This document shows, piece after piece, positions 1 to 7,928 of a DNA stretch of 34,151 nucleotides. The stretch spans positions 1 through 34,151 of the forward strand of contig JALOTV010000019.1 in NCBI GenBank assembly GCA_025457685.1, read 5' to 3'. The first letter of the stretch is position 1, and the number at the start of each line of letters is the position of its first letter. The translations under genes and the position numbers were made by a program. The DNA comes from Opitutaceae bacterium (GTDB taxonomy: Bacteria > Verrucomicrobiota > Verrucomicrobiia > Opitutales > Opitutaceae). The notes beneath the pieces are model-generated. The model saw nothing but the letters and a program-made list of their open reading frames with translations. It did no database searches and was not told the origin of the DNA.

Positions 1-1
1 G

Positions 2-433
2 TTGAACCGTTATGAGAGCCTGTTCAACGGCCTGAACACGATCATCGCGCACATCGCCCCGCCGGTCACCTCGGTGTTCTTGCTCGGCATTTTCTGGCCT
101 GGCGCGACGGCGCTTTCCGGCCGCCTGACGCTCTGGGCGGGCTCGGCTCTCGGGGCCGGCGTCTTTGCCCTGAACGCCATGGTGCCGGACCAGGCGCTGG
201 CCCGGGTGCCGTTCATGTTGATGGCCTTTTATCTCTTGGTGGCATGCATGCTTTTCCAGGTCGCCGTCAGCCTGATCCGCCCCGCGACCGAAGCCCAGCG
301 TGCCGGGGCGGTCTGCTGGAAGTCGCCCTGGGAACCGCTGCGCTCGCCCGGTTGGCCGGGCATGGCGGATTACCGTGTGCTTTCGCTCCTCGTCATCGCG
401 GGCATGGCGGTGCTCTACGCCTTTTTTCGCTAA
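2..433 (+). CDS. Sodium/solute symporter (SSS family), C-terminal part
   Basis: This is the C-terminal 143 residues of a sodium-coupled sugar or organic solute importer in the inner membrane. The reading frame is open to the window edge, and the TTG at its first codon is not a credible start, so the gene begins upstream. The segment ESLFNGLNTIIAHIAPPV followed by FLLGIFWP is typical of a late transmembrane region of SSS (SGLT-like) carriers. About four hydrophobic segments are visible, near residues 12-35, 44-62, 67-93 and 125-142. The next gene starts four bases after the stop, so it is probably the transporter of the deoxysugar operon that follows. The substrate is inferred from the neighbours (L-fucose or L-rhamnose) and is not shown by the sequence. 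Confidence 0.85.
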   Translation: MNRYESLFNGLNTIIAHIAPPVTSVFLLGIFWPGATALSGRLTLWAGSALGAGVFALNAMVPDQALARVPFMLMAFYLLVACMLFQVAVSLIRPATEAQRAGAVCWKSPWEPLRSPGWPGMADYRVLSLLVIAGMAVLYAFFR

Positions 434-437
434 GCCT

Positions 438-941
438 ATGAAGCGCCTCGTTCCCATCGCCTTGGTCGTTTTTCTTTTCGCCATGTCTTCTTTCGCCAAT
501 CCCAAACCCGCCGTGCCGGCCGAGTCCGGTGCATTGCCGCCGGTTGCGCCGATTTACGGCCCTAGCAATCCCGCTCCGCTTGCCGGACATGAACCCGGTG
601 TGAAGCGTTTTGCCTCCGTGGTGGGGCTGGATCCCGCGAAGGAAAAACTCTACCGCGAACTCCACGCCGAGGTATGGCCCGAGGTGGTGGCCGCGATTCG
701 CCGCGCGAATATCGTCAATTTCAACATCTACGTGACGGAAATCGCCGGCGCGCGTTACCTGATCAGCACGTTCTTCGACTATATCGGCACCGATCCGGAA
801 AAGGATTTTGGTTCGATCGCGCTCGATCCCGTTACGCGCGACAAGTGGTGGCCGCTCACCGACGCCTGCCAGATTCGCCTGCCCGGCACGGCGGCCGGCG
901 CGCAATGGCGCCCCATGGAGCAGGTCATGCACCTGCCCTGA
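438..941 (+). CDS. L-rhamnose mutarotase family protein with signal peptide
   Basis: A 167-aa protein whose region from about residue 53 to the end matches the RhaM/DUF718 L-rhamnose mutarotase family, which interconverts alpha and beta anomers of 6-deoxysugars. Family features visible are the H-x3-WPEV segment after KLYRELHAEVWPEV, the NIYVTEIAGARYLIS strand region and the WWPLTDACQ segment near the C-terminus. E. coli RhaM is about 104 aa and cytoplasmic. Here an N-terminal hydrophobic stretch (MKRLVPIALVVFLFAMSSFA) followed by a Pro-rich spacer looks like a Sec signal peptide, so this copy is probably periplasmic. The ATG at 438 was chosen because it starts exactly at the signal peptide; the ORF-track start at 300 lies inside the symporter gene. 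In the Xanthomonas L-fucose pathway a homologous mutarotase is encoded in the fuconate cluster, which fits this context. Confidence 0.85.
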   Translation: MKRLVPIALVVFLFAMSSFANPKPAVPAESGALPPVAPIYGPSNPAPLAGHEPGVKRFASVVGLDPAKEKLYRELHAEVWPEVVAAIRRANIVNFNIYVTEIAGARYLISTFFDYIGTDPEKDFGSIALDPVTRDKWWPLTDACQIRLPGTAAGAQWRPMEQVMHLP

Positions 942-967
942 ATCTTCCACGAAAATTTATCGACGCC

Positions 968-1819
968 ATGGCCATGCATGCACACGCCCCCATCACCGAC
1001 GCCCACCTGCACTGCTGGGATCCCAGCCTGCTGAGCTACCCATGGCTCGACTCGGTGCCGACTTTGCGCAGGCCCTATTTCGTTAGCGAACACATCGCGC
1101 AGACGGCGGCGCGAGGCGTCACGCGAAGGGTCTTTGTCCAGGCCGACTGCGCTCCGTTGCAAGCCCTCGCGGAGACGGACTGGGTCTCCGGTCAGGATGC
1201 GATAGATGCCATCGTGGCCTTCGCCCCTGTCGAGGATGGCGCAGCGCTTGAGACGGCGCTCCGCGCGTTTGCGACGCGGCCCAAGGTCAGGGGCGTGCGA
1301 CGCCTCCTGCAGGGCGAGACGGCGCCGGATTTTTGCCTGTCGAAGGAATTTGTGGCCGGTGTGCGCTCCCTGGGGCGTCATGGCTTGACCTTCGATATCT
1401 GCATCCGCGCGGACCAACTGCCGTCGGTGACCCAACTGGCCGGCCTCTGCCCGGAGGTCGTTTTTGTGCTCGATCATCTGGGCAAGCCGCCCATCCGCGC
1501 CGGCTTGCTGGACCCCTGGCGCGCGCACCTCGCCGCGATCGCCCGCCTGCCCAACGTGGTCGCAAAAATTTCCGGCCTGACGACCGAGGCGGACCACGCC
1601 GGATGGACGACCGCGCACTTGCGGCCTTTCGTGGCCCATGCGGTCGAGTGTTTCGGTTGGTCGCGTCTTTTGTTCGGCGGTGACTGGCCGGTGGTGGATC
1701 TGGCCGGAGGGATGGCGCGATGGATGGATGCCATCGAGGAGCTGACGGCCGACGCCTCCGAGGCCGAGAAACGCGCGTTATTTCATGAAAACGCGGGGCG
1801 GGTTTATCGTCTGGGCTGA
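968..1819 (+). CDS. Amidohydrolase, probable L-fucono/L-rhamnono-lactonase
   Basis: A 283-aa member of the amidohydrolase_2 (COG3618) family, TIM-barrel metal hydrolases that include the sugar lactonases of non-phosphorylative L-fucose, L-rhamnose and L-galactose routes. The N-terminal metal-binding HxH is seen in DAHLHCWDP (about residues 11-19). A later histidine lies in VFVLDHLGKP, and the barrel-closing aspartate lies in LLFGGDWPVV. The start is ATG at 968; a second ATG at 974 is equally possible. No clear Shine-Dalgarno is present. The position between a deoxysugar mutarotase and an SDR/FAH pair supports hydrolysis of L-fuconolactone (or L-rhamnonolactone) to the acid. The exact sugar cannot be read from the sequence. 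Confidence 0.85.
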   Translation: MAMHAHAPITDAHLHCWDPSLLSYPWLDSVPTLRRPYFVSEHIAQTAARGVTRRVFVQADCAPLQALAETDWVSGQDAIDAIVAFAPVEDGAALETALRAFATRPKVRGVRRLLQGETAPDFCLSKEFVAGVRSLGRHGLTFDICIRADQLPSVTQLAGLCPEVVFVLDHLGKPPIRAGLLDPWRAHLAAIARLPNVVAKISGLTTEADHAGWTTAHLRPFVAHAVECFGWSRLLFGGDWPVVDLAGGMARWMDAIEELTADASEAEKRALFHENAGRVYRLG

Positions 1820-1834
1820 GCGGCGCCTTTCCTC

Positions 1835-2605
1835 ATGCAACTCCCTTCGCGTTTCACTTCCAAACATGTGCTGGTCACCGGTGGTGGCTCGGGCATCGGG
1901 CGCGCCATCGCCCTGCGTTTCGCCGCCGAGGGCGCGCATGTGATCATTCTGGAGCTCAGGGCTGAGGCGGGAGCCGAGGTGGTCGCGGCGATCGTTGCCG
2001 CCGGAGGCTCTGCGGAAGTGGTGGCGGCGGATGTCGCCTCTACGGACTCGATGCGTCGTGCGTTCGAATCGATCGGCGCGCTCGACGTCCTCGTGAACAA
2101 CGCCGGCATCGCCCACGTGGGAAACGTGCTGAACACGAGCGCGGAGGATCTCGACCGGCTCTACGCGGTGAACGTGCGCGGCGCCTACCACACCTTGCAC
2201 TTTGGTATCCCCAAACTGCTCGAGCGGGGTGGGGGAGCCATTCTCAACCTGGCGTCGATCGCGTCGAAGGTTGGCCTGCAGGACCGCTTCGCCTACGGCA
2301 TGACCAAGGGGGCGATGTTGAGCATGACCCTCTCGGTGGCGCGCGACTTCGTGGATAAAAAGATTCGCTGCAACTGCGTCTGTCCGGCCCGCGTGCACAC
2401 CCCGTTTGTGGACGGGTTTATTTCCAAAAACTATCCCGGTCGGGAGGCGGAGATGTTTCAAAAACTCTCGGCCTCGCAGCCCATCGGGCGCATGGGCGAG
2501 CCGCACGAGGTCGCCGCACTGGCCGCTTTTCTCTGCTCGGCGGAGGCGGGGTTCATCACCGGCTCGGCCTACGATATCGACGGGGGTGTGACGCTGCTGC
2601 GCTAG
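1835..2605 (+). CDS. SDR dehydrogenase, probable 2-keto-3-deoxy-L-fuconate dehydrogenase
   Basis: A classical short-chain dehydrogenase/reductase of 256 aa, the normal family length. It has the cofactor-binding TGGGSGIG motif at residues 15-22, NNAG at 88-91, and a catalytic Ser141/Tyr154/Lys158 set (YGMTK). The C-terminal GSAYDIDGGV segment is the usual SDR ending. In the fuconate pathway this class of enzyme oxidises 2-keto-3-deoxy-L-fuconate to the 2,4-diketo acid with NAD+. The assignment comes from its place between the lactonase-type amidohydrolase (15-bp gap) and the FAH-family hydrolase (24-bp gap). L-fucose dehydrogenase is a possible alternative because some of those are also SDRs. 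Confidence 0.83.
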   Translation: MQLPSRFTSKHVLVTGGGSGIGRAIALRFAAEGAHVIILELRAEAGAEVVAAIVAAGGSAEVVAADVASTDSMRRAFESIGALDVLVNNAGIAHVGNVLNTSAEDLDRLYAVNVRGAYHTLHFGIPKLLERGGGAILNLASIASKVGLQDRFAYGMTKGAMLSMTLSVARDFVDKKIRCNCVCPARVHTPFVDGFISKNYPGREAEMFQKLSASQPIGRMGEPHEVAALAAFLCSAEAGFITGSAYDIDGGVTLLR

Positions 2606-2629
2606 CGCCGGCCCCCAAACGTTTTTCCC

Positions 2630-3493
2630 ATGAAACTCCTCCGCTTTGGACCTCCCGAAAATGAAAAGCCCGGCGTGTTGACCGCCGACGGACGGCGACT
2701 CGATGTGTCGGCCGCAGTTTCGGACTTTGACGAAAAGTTTTTCGCCTCGGGCGGTCTGGAACGACTCGCCGCCTGGCTGGCTTCTCCCGCCGCTGCCGGC
2801 GCCCCCGTGATACCGGACTCCGCACGGCTGGGTTCGCCGATCGCGCGGCCGAGCAAGATCATCTGCATCGGGCTCAATTACCGGGACCATGCGGCGGAGT
2901 CCGGCATGGCCGCGCCCGCCGAGCCGGTGGTGTTTTTCAAATCGACCACCGCGCTTGCCGGTCCTTGCGACGATCTCGTGATTCCCCGCGGTTCGCAAAA
3001 GACCGACTGGGAAGTCGAACTCGCCGTCGTGATCGGCCGCACCACCCGCCACGTCACGCCGCCCGAGGCCCACGCCTGCATCGCCGGCTATGTGTTGCAC
3101 AACGATTACTCGGAACGCGAGTGGCAGCTGGAACGCGGCGGCCAGTGGGTGAAGGGCAAAAGCGCCGACACGTTTGCCCCCTTGGGGCCGTGGTTGGTGA
3201 CACGCGACGAGATCCCCGACGTCGGAAATCTGAACCTGTGGCTCACGGTCAATGGACGCGGGTTTCAACGCGGACACACCTCCAACCTGATCTTCGACGT
3301 GCCCACCATCGTGAGCTACCTGAGCAACTTCATGACTCTGCTGCCCGGCGACGTGATTTCCACCGGCACCCCCGCCGGCGTGGGTTTGGGGCAAAAGCCG
3401 CCCCTGTATTTGAAACCGGGAGACGTGGTCGAGCTGGGCATCGACGGCCTCGGCACCCAGCGTCAGGTCGCTCGGGCTTGGTCTGCGGCATGA
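2630..3493 (+). CDS. Fumarylacetoacetate hydrolase-family protein, probable 2,4-diketo-3-deoxy-L-fuconate hydrolase
   Basis: A 287-aa FAH-fold hydrolase. The N-terminal small domain (about 1-75) is followed by the conserved core: ICIGLNYRDHAAESG, VFFKSTTALAGP, the metal-ligand glutamates in DWEVELAVVIG, the DYSERE segment, KSADTFAPLGPW and STGTPAGVGLG. These are diagnostic of acylpyruvase-type FAH enzymes. In non-phosphorylative L-fucose and L-rhamnose catabolism this enzyme cleaves the diketo acid to pyruvate and L-lactate. It is the last gene of the cluster. The dehydratase (enolase superfamily) and the sugar dehydrogenase needed to complete the pathway are not in the window and would be expected upstream of position 1. 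Confidence 0.85.
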   Translation: MKLLRFGPPENEKPGVLTADGRRLDVSAAVSDFDEKFFASGGLERLAAWLASPAAAGAPVIPDSARLGSPIARPSKIICIGLNYRDHAAESGMAAPAEPVVFFKSTTALAGPCDDLVIPRGSQKTDWEVELAVVIGRTTRHVTPPEAHACIAGYVLHNDYSEREWQLERGGQWVKGKSADTFAPLGPWLVTRDEIPDVGNLNLWLTVNGRGFQRGHTSNLIFDVPTIVSYLSNFMTLLPGDVISTGTPAGVGLGQKPPLYLKPGDVVELGIDGLGTQRQVARAWSAA

Positions 3494-3616
3494 CGGGTCC
3501 ATGTCTAGGCGACAGAAGCCCCACGAACCCTGCGTAAACGAAGGGAACTCCGATAAATCGAGGCTTGCGCCGCGCTCCCGCGCCCGTTGCTTTCTTCCCT
3601 TTTAACCAATCCCACC

Positions 3617-3784
3617 ATGGCCCAAGAACTCGTCACCCTTGAATGCACCGAAGCCCGCAAAGAGGGCAAACCCACCTCGCGCTACCTGACCTTCCGTAAC
3701 AAGAAGACTGTCACCGAGCGCATCGAGAAGAAGAAGTATAACCCCTTCTTGAAGCGCCACACCGTGCACAAGGAGATCAAGTAA
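3617..3784 (+). CDS. rpmG: 50S ribosomal protein L33
   Basis: A 55-aa ribosomal protein of the large subunit. It reads [20 protein letters not shown], then a basic RNKK stretch, then the [16 protein letters not shown] ending that is diagnostic of L33. It is the zinc-independent version, with a single Cys and no CxxC pairs. The ORF track begins at 3587, but the family N-terminus starts at ATG 3617. A strong intrinsic terminator follows about 40 bp after the stop. It is monocistronic here, flanked by the sugar operon and the convergent rlmN. Confidence 0.95.
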   Translation: MAQELVTLECTEARKEGKPTSRYLTFRNKKTVTERIEKKKYNPFLKRHTVHKEIK

Positions 3785-3793
3785 GTCTCTTCC

Positions 3794-3815
3794 AGAGAGA
3801 GCTTTCTCTCTTTTC
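3794..3815 (+). terminator. Weak hairpin after rpmG
   Basis: A 7-bp stem (agagaga/tctctct) with a GCTT loop lies ten bases after the rpmG stop and is followed by a short T run. It is AU-rich and weaker than the hairpin just downstream. It may stabilise the mRNA end or assist termination. Confidence 0.4.
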
Positions 3816-3823
3816 AGTCCTTC

Positions 3824-3854
3824 GCCCGCGATCCATCCGATCGCGGGCTTTTTT
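3824..3854 (+). terminator. Rho-independent terminator of rpmG
   Basis: A 9-bp GC-rich stem (gcccgcgat/atcgcgggc) with a 7-nt loop is followed directly by six T residues. This is a textbook intrinsic terminator on the plus strand. It ends before the 3' end of the convergent rlmN gene. Confidence 0.9.
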
Positions 3855-3873
3855 GCGCCCGTCGCCAGGCGGC

Positions 3874-5001
3874 TCAGGTCGTCGCGGCGGCGGCCAGCGA
3901 GGCGCGATCTTGCTCGGTCTTTAGGCGAAGTTGGCCGCAGGCGGCGTCGATATCGTGTCCCTTTTCGCGTCGGAGCGTCACCGGCACGCGCGCTTCGCGG
4001 AGCACGTCGGCGAAGCGCTCCATGCGGTTGCCGGAGGGACGTTTCCACGGGAGGCCCTCGACGGTGTTGTAGGGGATGAGATTCACGTGGGCGTGCAGAT
4101 CGGCGGCGATGTCGCGCAGGGCGGCGGCCTGGTCCAGCGAGTCGTTGATGTCCTCGATGAGGATAAACTCCAACGTGACCATGCGACCGTGCTTTTCGCT
4201 AAAGGTGCGGATGGCGGGGATGAGTTTTGCCAGCGGGTAGGCCTTGTTGACCGGCATGATTTTCTCGCGGACCTCGTCGGTCGCGCCGTGGAGCGAGATG
4301 GCGAGCCGGAAGCCCAGAGGCTCCTCGGCGAGCTGGAGGATCTTGGGCACCAGGCCGCTGGTCGAAAGGGTGATGCGGCGGGCGCCGAAGCCCAGGCCCC
4401 ACTCGGCGTTGACGATGGTGAGGGCGCGCAGCACGGCGTCGTAGTTGGCGAGGGGTTCGCCCATGCCCATGACGACGATGTTGTCGAAGGTGGCGAGGCC
4501 GGCGTGGGCGCGCGGATCGTGGGCGTCCTCGCGGTAGCAGACCTGGAGCAACTGGGAGACGATTTCGCCGGCATCGAGGTCGCGTTTCCAGCCGGCGAGG
4601 CCGGACGCGCAAAATTTGCAGGCCATGGCGCAGCCGACCTGGGTGGAGATGCAGATGGTTTTGCGCGATTGGTCCAGACCCACGCCCTCCTGCGGGGCGC
4701 GGATGATGACGGTCTCGATGAGCTGGCGGTCGCCGAGCTCGAAGAGAAGTTTGTCGGTGACGTCGCGCGATTGTTTGTCGAACAGCAGCTTGATGGGGTG
4801 CAGCTCGAAGGTCTCGGCCAGCCAGGCGCGGAGCGGCTTGGAGAGGTTGCTCATCTCGTCCCAAGAGCGGGCGCGCTTCTTGTAAACCCACTCCAGGATC
4901 TGTTTGGCGCGAAAAGCGGGTTCGCCGCGCTCCTGCAGGCGCGCGGTGAGGGTGTCGAGGGTCTCGCCGGTGAGGGCGGGCTTGGCGGGCGTGAACTTCA
5001 T
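3874..5001 (-). CDS. rlmN: 23S rRNA/tRNA adenine C2-methyltransferase RlmN
   Basis: A 375-aa radical-SAM enzyme that methylates C2 of A2503 in 23S rRNA and A37 in some tRNAs. The cluster-binding CxxxCxxC is C124/C128/C131 (CAMACKFC). The two catalytic cysteines used for the methyl-transfer mechanism appear as C117 (KTIC) and C355 (AACGQL), matching E. coli C118 and C355. The GMGEPLANYD motif and the VTLEFILIEDINDS segment are also family-typical. The start is ATG at 5001 (MKFTPAKPALTGETLD); the 25-residue extension in the ORF track has no family similarity. The gene diverges from the LptF/LptG gene across a 73-bp gap that must hold both promoters. Confidence 0.95.
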   Translation of the reverse strand: MKFTPAKPALTGETLDTLTARLQERGEPAFRAKQILEWVYKKRARSWDEMSNLSKPLRAWLAETFELHPIKLLFDKQSRDVTDKLLFELGDRQLIETVIIRAPQEGVGLDQSRKTICISTQVGCAMACKFCASGLAGWKRDLDAGEIVSQLLQVCYREDAHDPRAHAGLATFDNIVVMGMGEPLANYDAVLRALTIVNAEWGLGFGARRITLSTSGLVPKILQLAEEPLGFRLAISLHGATDEVREKIMPVNKAYPLAKLIPAIRTFSEKHGRMVTLEFILIEDINDSLDQAAALRDIAADLHAHVNLIPYNTVEGLPWKRPSGNRMERFADVLREARVPVTLRREKGHDIDAACGQLRLKTEQDRASLAAAATT

Positions 5002-5074
5002 GCTTGGACAACACGCTCGCACGCGGCGGACTCTTGGCAACACCGCGCCTCCGTCCACGATCACGCTCCACGCC

Positions 5075-6211
5075 ATGGGTCTTTTACATCGTCATATTTT
5101 TTCCAGCGTGGGCGGCGCCTGCGTGGTCGCGGTGGCGCTGTTCGCGTTTGTGCTCATCGCCGGCCAGGCGTTGCGGGACCTGCTCGGTTACCTGATGGCG
5201 GGGCAGATATCGGCGGCCACGGCGCTCAAGCTCGTCGCGCTCATCCTGCCCTACGTGGCGGTCTACGCGCTGCCGATCGGTTTGCTGACCGCGGTGCTGC
5301 TTGTGCTGGGGCGCATGTCCAGCCAGCAGGAGATCACCGCGATGCGGGCGGCCGGGCTAAGTCTCGGCTATATCTCGCGCCCCATCTGGATCATCGCGGC
5401 GGCGGCGGTGCTGTTGTCGCTGGCCTTGAATTTTCAGATCATGCCTAAGGCGCGCACCGCCTACCGGGCGACCCTGGTGGAGGCGGTGCGGCAGAATCCT
5501 CTGAATTTCATCGTGCCCCGGACCTTCGTGCGGGATTTCCCCGGCTTCGTGGTCTATGTCGGCGCGCGGGATGGGGCGGAGTTGCAGGACTTTTGGCTGT
5601 GGCAACTCGACGGCCAGAAACGCGTGACGAGCTTCGCGCGCGCCAAGTCCGGCACGGTGGCCTTTCGCGACGAGGATAGCCGGATAATCCTCACCCTGCG
5701 CGACGTGACGGTGGAGACCCGCGATGGCGACGATCCGGAGAACTTCGCGCGGCCCCAGCCGGTGGGAAATTCCGACGCGATGACGGTGGAGCTGAAACTC
5801 GACGGCGTGTTTCGCACCATGCAGTTCAACCAAAAGATCAACTGGATGACCTATGGCGAATTGGTTGCGAGGCGCGACGTGCTCGCGGCCCGCGGCGACC
5901 ACGCCACGGCGGCGGAGCGCAAGGAGCTGCTGCGCGTGCGTATCGCGTTGAGCGAAAAAGCGGCGGCGAGTTTCGGCGTGTTGGCGCTGGCCTTCGTGGC
6001 GGTGCCGCTGGGCATCAAAGTTTCCCGGAAAGAGACATCCGCCAACCTGGGCCTCGCGGTCGCGCTCGTGCTGGGCTACTACTTTCTCGCCTCGTTTGGC
6101 GGGATGCTGGAGCGCGCGCCAGAACTCAGGCCCGAACTTTGGGTCTGGATACCGCCGCTGGCGTATGCCTGCGCCGGCGTGTGGTTGTTCCGACGCGTTG
6201 ACCGGGCCTGA
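5075..6211 (+). CDS. LptF/LptG-family LPS export permease (YjgP/YjgQ)
   Basis: A 378-aa inner-membrane protein of the LptFG family, which with LptB extracts lipopolysaccharide and passes it to the periplasmic bridge. Three N-terminal transmembrane segments (about 12-30, 51-77, 103-120) flank the conserved QQEITAMRAAG coupling region. A periplasmic beta-jellyroll region spans roughly 125-290, and three C-terminal membrane segments close the protein, the first around FGVLALAFVAVPLGI with basic VSRKE after it. The start is ATG at 5075; the track start at 4904 lies in rlmN antisense. Only one of the LptF/LptG pair is present here, so the partner must be elsewhere. LptF versus LptG cannot be decided by eye. 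Confidence 0.88.
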   Translation: MGLLHRHIFSSVGGACVVAVALFAFVLIAGQALRDLLGYLMAGQISAATALKLVALILPYVAVYALPIGLLTAVLLVLGRMSSQQEITAMRAAGLSLGYISRPIWIIAAAAVLLSLALNFQIMPKARTAYRATLVEAVRQNPLNFIVPRTFVRDFPGFVVYVGARDGAELQDFWLWQLDGQKRVTSFARAKSGTVAFRDEDSRIILTLRDVTVETRDGDDPENFARPQPVGNSDAMTVELKLDGVFRTMQFNQKINWMTYGELVARRDVLAARGDHATAAERKELLRVRIALSEKAAASFGVLALAFVAVPLGIKVSRKETSANLGLAVALVLGYYFLASFGGMLERAPELRPELWVWIPPLAYACAGVWLFRRVDRA

Positions 6212-6260
6212 GCTTGGTGCGGATGCCCGATCAACGCGCCGCCGGGCGCTTGCGAGATGA

Positions 6261-7928
6261 TCAAGCCAGCGCGCGGTTCAGCGCGCTGACGATGGCGCGG
6301 ATGGAGGCGACCTCGATGTTGGTGTCCACGCCCGCGCCGAACAGGCTGCGACCTCCGGCGAGTTTGAGCTGGATGTAACTGACCGCGCGGGCCTCCGCGC
6401 CGCTGCCCAGCGAGTGTTCGCTGTAGCTTTGCACGTCGCAGGCGGGCACCCGGCCCGTGGTGGCGAGGCCGCGGACGAAGGCGTCGATGGGGCCGTTGCC
6501 CTGGCCGGTGAGGCGCACGGTGTCGCCACGCAGAGTGAGCTCGGCCTCGCAGGTCACCTGCGCGCCGCGCTCCGTGGTGCGGAACTCACGGAGCACGATG
6601 GCGGCGGCGGGCTGATGGAGGTATTCGCGCTCGAAGGCGCCGCGGATCTCGTCGGGCGTGAGCTCGGTGCCCTGTTTGTCGGCGAGGTCGTTGACCACCT
6701 TACCGATCTCCTTGTGCATGAGCTTGGGCAGCTGGTAGCCGAACTCCGTCTCGAGCACGTAGGCCACGCCGCCTTTGCCGGATTGGGAGTTGATGCGGAT
6801 AATTGCCTTGTAGGTGCGACCGATGTCGGCCGGGTCGATCGGAATGTAGATAACATCCCACGGGCGGCCGGGTTTTTGGTGCGGCCACGACTTCTTGATC
6901 GCGTCCTGGTGCGAGCCGCTGAAGGCGGTGAACACGAGGTCGCCGCCGTAGGGCTGGCGGGGCGGCACCTCCATGCGGGTGCAGCGCTCATACACCTCGC
7001 GGACATGGGGAAGGTTGGAGAAATCCAGGCCGGTCTCGATGCCGTGGGTGTGGAGATTCAGCGCGACGGTGACCACGTCGAGGTTCCCCGTGCGTTCGCC
7101 GTTGCCGAAGAGCGTGCCTTCGACGCGATCCGCGCCCGCGAGCAGGCCCAGCTCGGTGGCGGCCACGCCGGTGCCGCGATCGTTGTGGGTGTGGAGCGAG
7201 ACGAGCGTGAGCTCGCGGCGCGTGAGATGGCGGCACATCCACTCGATCTGGTCGGCGTGCACGTTGGGCGTGGCGTATTCCACCGTGGCGGGCAGGTTGA
7301 GGATGATCTTGTTGTCCGCCGTGGGTTGCCAGACGTCGGTGACGGCTTCGCAGATCTCCAGCGCGAAATCCAACTCGGTGCTGGTGAAGCTTTCCGGCGA
7401 ATACTCCAGCCGGATGCGCGAGCCCTCGGCCACGAGCGCGGCCATGTGTTGCTTCAACCACAAGATGCCGCGCACCGCGATGGCCTTGATGTCCTCGCGC
7501 GAGGCGCCGAACACGTATTCGCGCTGTTTGGGCGAGGTGGAGTTGTAGAGGTGGAAGATGATGTTTTTCGCGCCGCGCAGGGCTTCGAGCGAGCGGACGA
7601 TCAGATCTTCGCGGCACTGGCAGAGGATCTGGAGCGAGACGTCGTCCGGGATGCGTTTTTCCTCGATGAGCCGGCGGCAGAAATCGAATTCGATCTGGGA
7701 GGCGGAGGGAAAGCCGACCTCGATCTCCTTAAACCCGATCGCGACCAGCATCTCGAAGTATTCGAGTTTTTCCGCCACGCTCATGGGCTGGGCCAGGGCC
7801 TGGTTGCCATCGCGGAGATCCACCGAGCACCAGATGGGGGCGCGTTCATGGACGCGGTTCGGCCATTGGCGGTCTGGCAGATGAACGGGTGTGAAGGGCG
7901 TGTATTTGCCGGCGGGAGAAAAGGGCAT
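6261..7928 (-). CDS. leuA: 2-isopropylmalate synthase (long, type 2 form)
   Basis: A 555-aa enzyme that condenses acetyl-CoA with 2-ketoisovalerate, the first committed step of leucine synthesis. The N-terminal WPNRVHERAPIWCSVDLRDGNQAL is characteristic of the longer LeuA2 branch found in actinobacteria and others. The catalytic barrel shows the LRDGNQ metal/substrate loop and the HTHNDRGTG motif. The C-terminal quarter ends in the LeuA regulatory-domain pattern with a GVDTNIEVASIRAI segment, so leucine feedback control is expected. The start is ATG at 7928 (MPFSPAGKY). The track extends 103 codons upstream, but that extension has no family character and lies in a hairpin-rich leader. The gene stands alone, without leuBCD nearby. 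Confidence 0.93.
   Translation of the reverse strand: MPFSPAGKYTPFTPVHLPDRQWPNRVHERAPIWCSVDLRDGNQALAQPMSVAEKLEYFEMLVAIGFKEIEVGFPSASQIEFDFCRRLIEEKRIPDDVSLQILCQCREDLIVRSLEALRGAKNIIFHLYNSTSPKQREYVFGASREDIKAIAVRGILWLKQHMAALVAEGSRIRLEYSPESFTSTELDFALEICEAVTDVWQPTADNKIILNLPATVEYATPNVHADQIEWMCRHLTRRELTLVSLHTHNDRGTGVAATELGLLAGADRVEGTLFGNGERTGNLDVVTVALNLHTHGIETGLDFSNLPHVREVYERCTRMEVPPRQPYGGDLVFTAFSGSHQDAIKKSWPHQKPGRPWDVIYIPIDPADIGRTYKAIIRINSQSGKGGVAYVLETEFGYQLPKLMHKEIGKVVNDLADKQGTELTPDEIRGAFEREYLHQPAAAIVLREFRTTERGAQVTCEAELTLRGDTVRLTGQGNGPIDAFVRGLATTGRVPACDVQSYSEHSLGSGAEARAVSYIQLKLAGGRSLFGAGVDTNIEVASIRAIVSALNRALA

Noticed and set aside
1778-3502. 574-codon minus-strand ORF across the SDR and FAH genes
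   Set aside because: Shadow frame: it crosses the ends of two genes with strong motif support on the plus strand.
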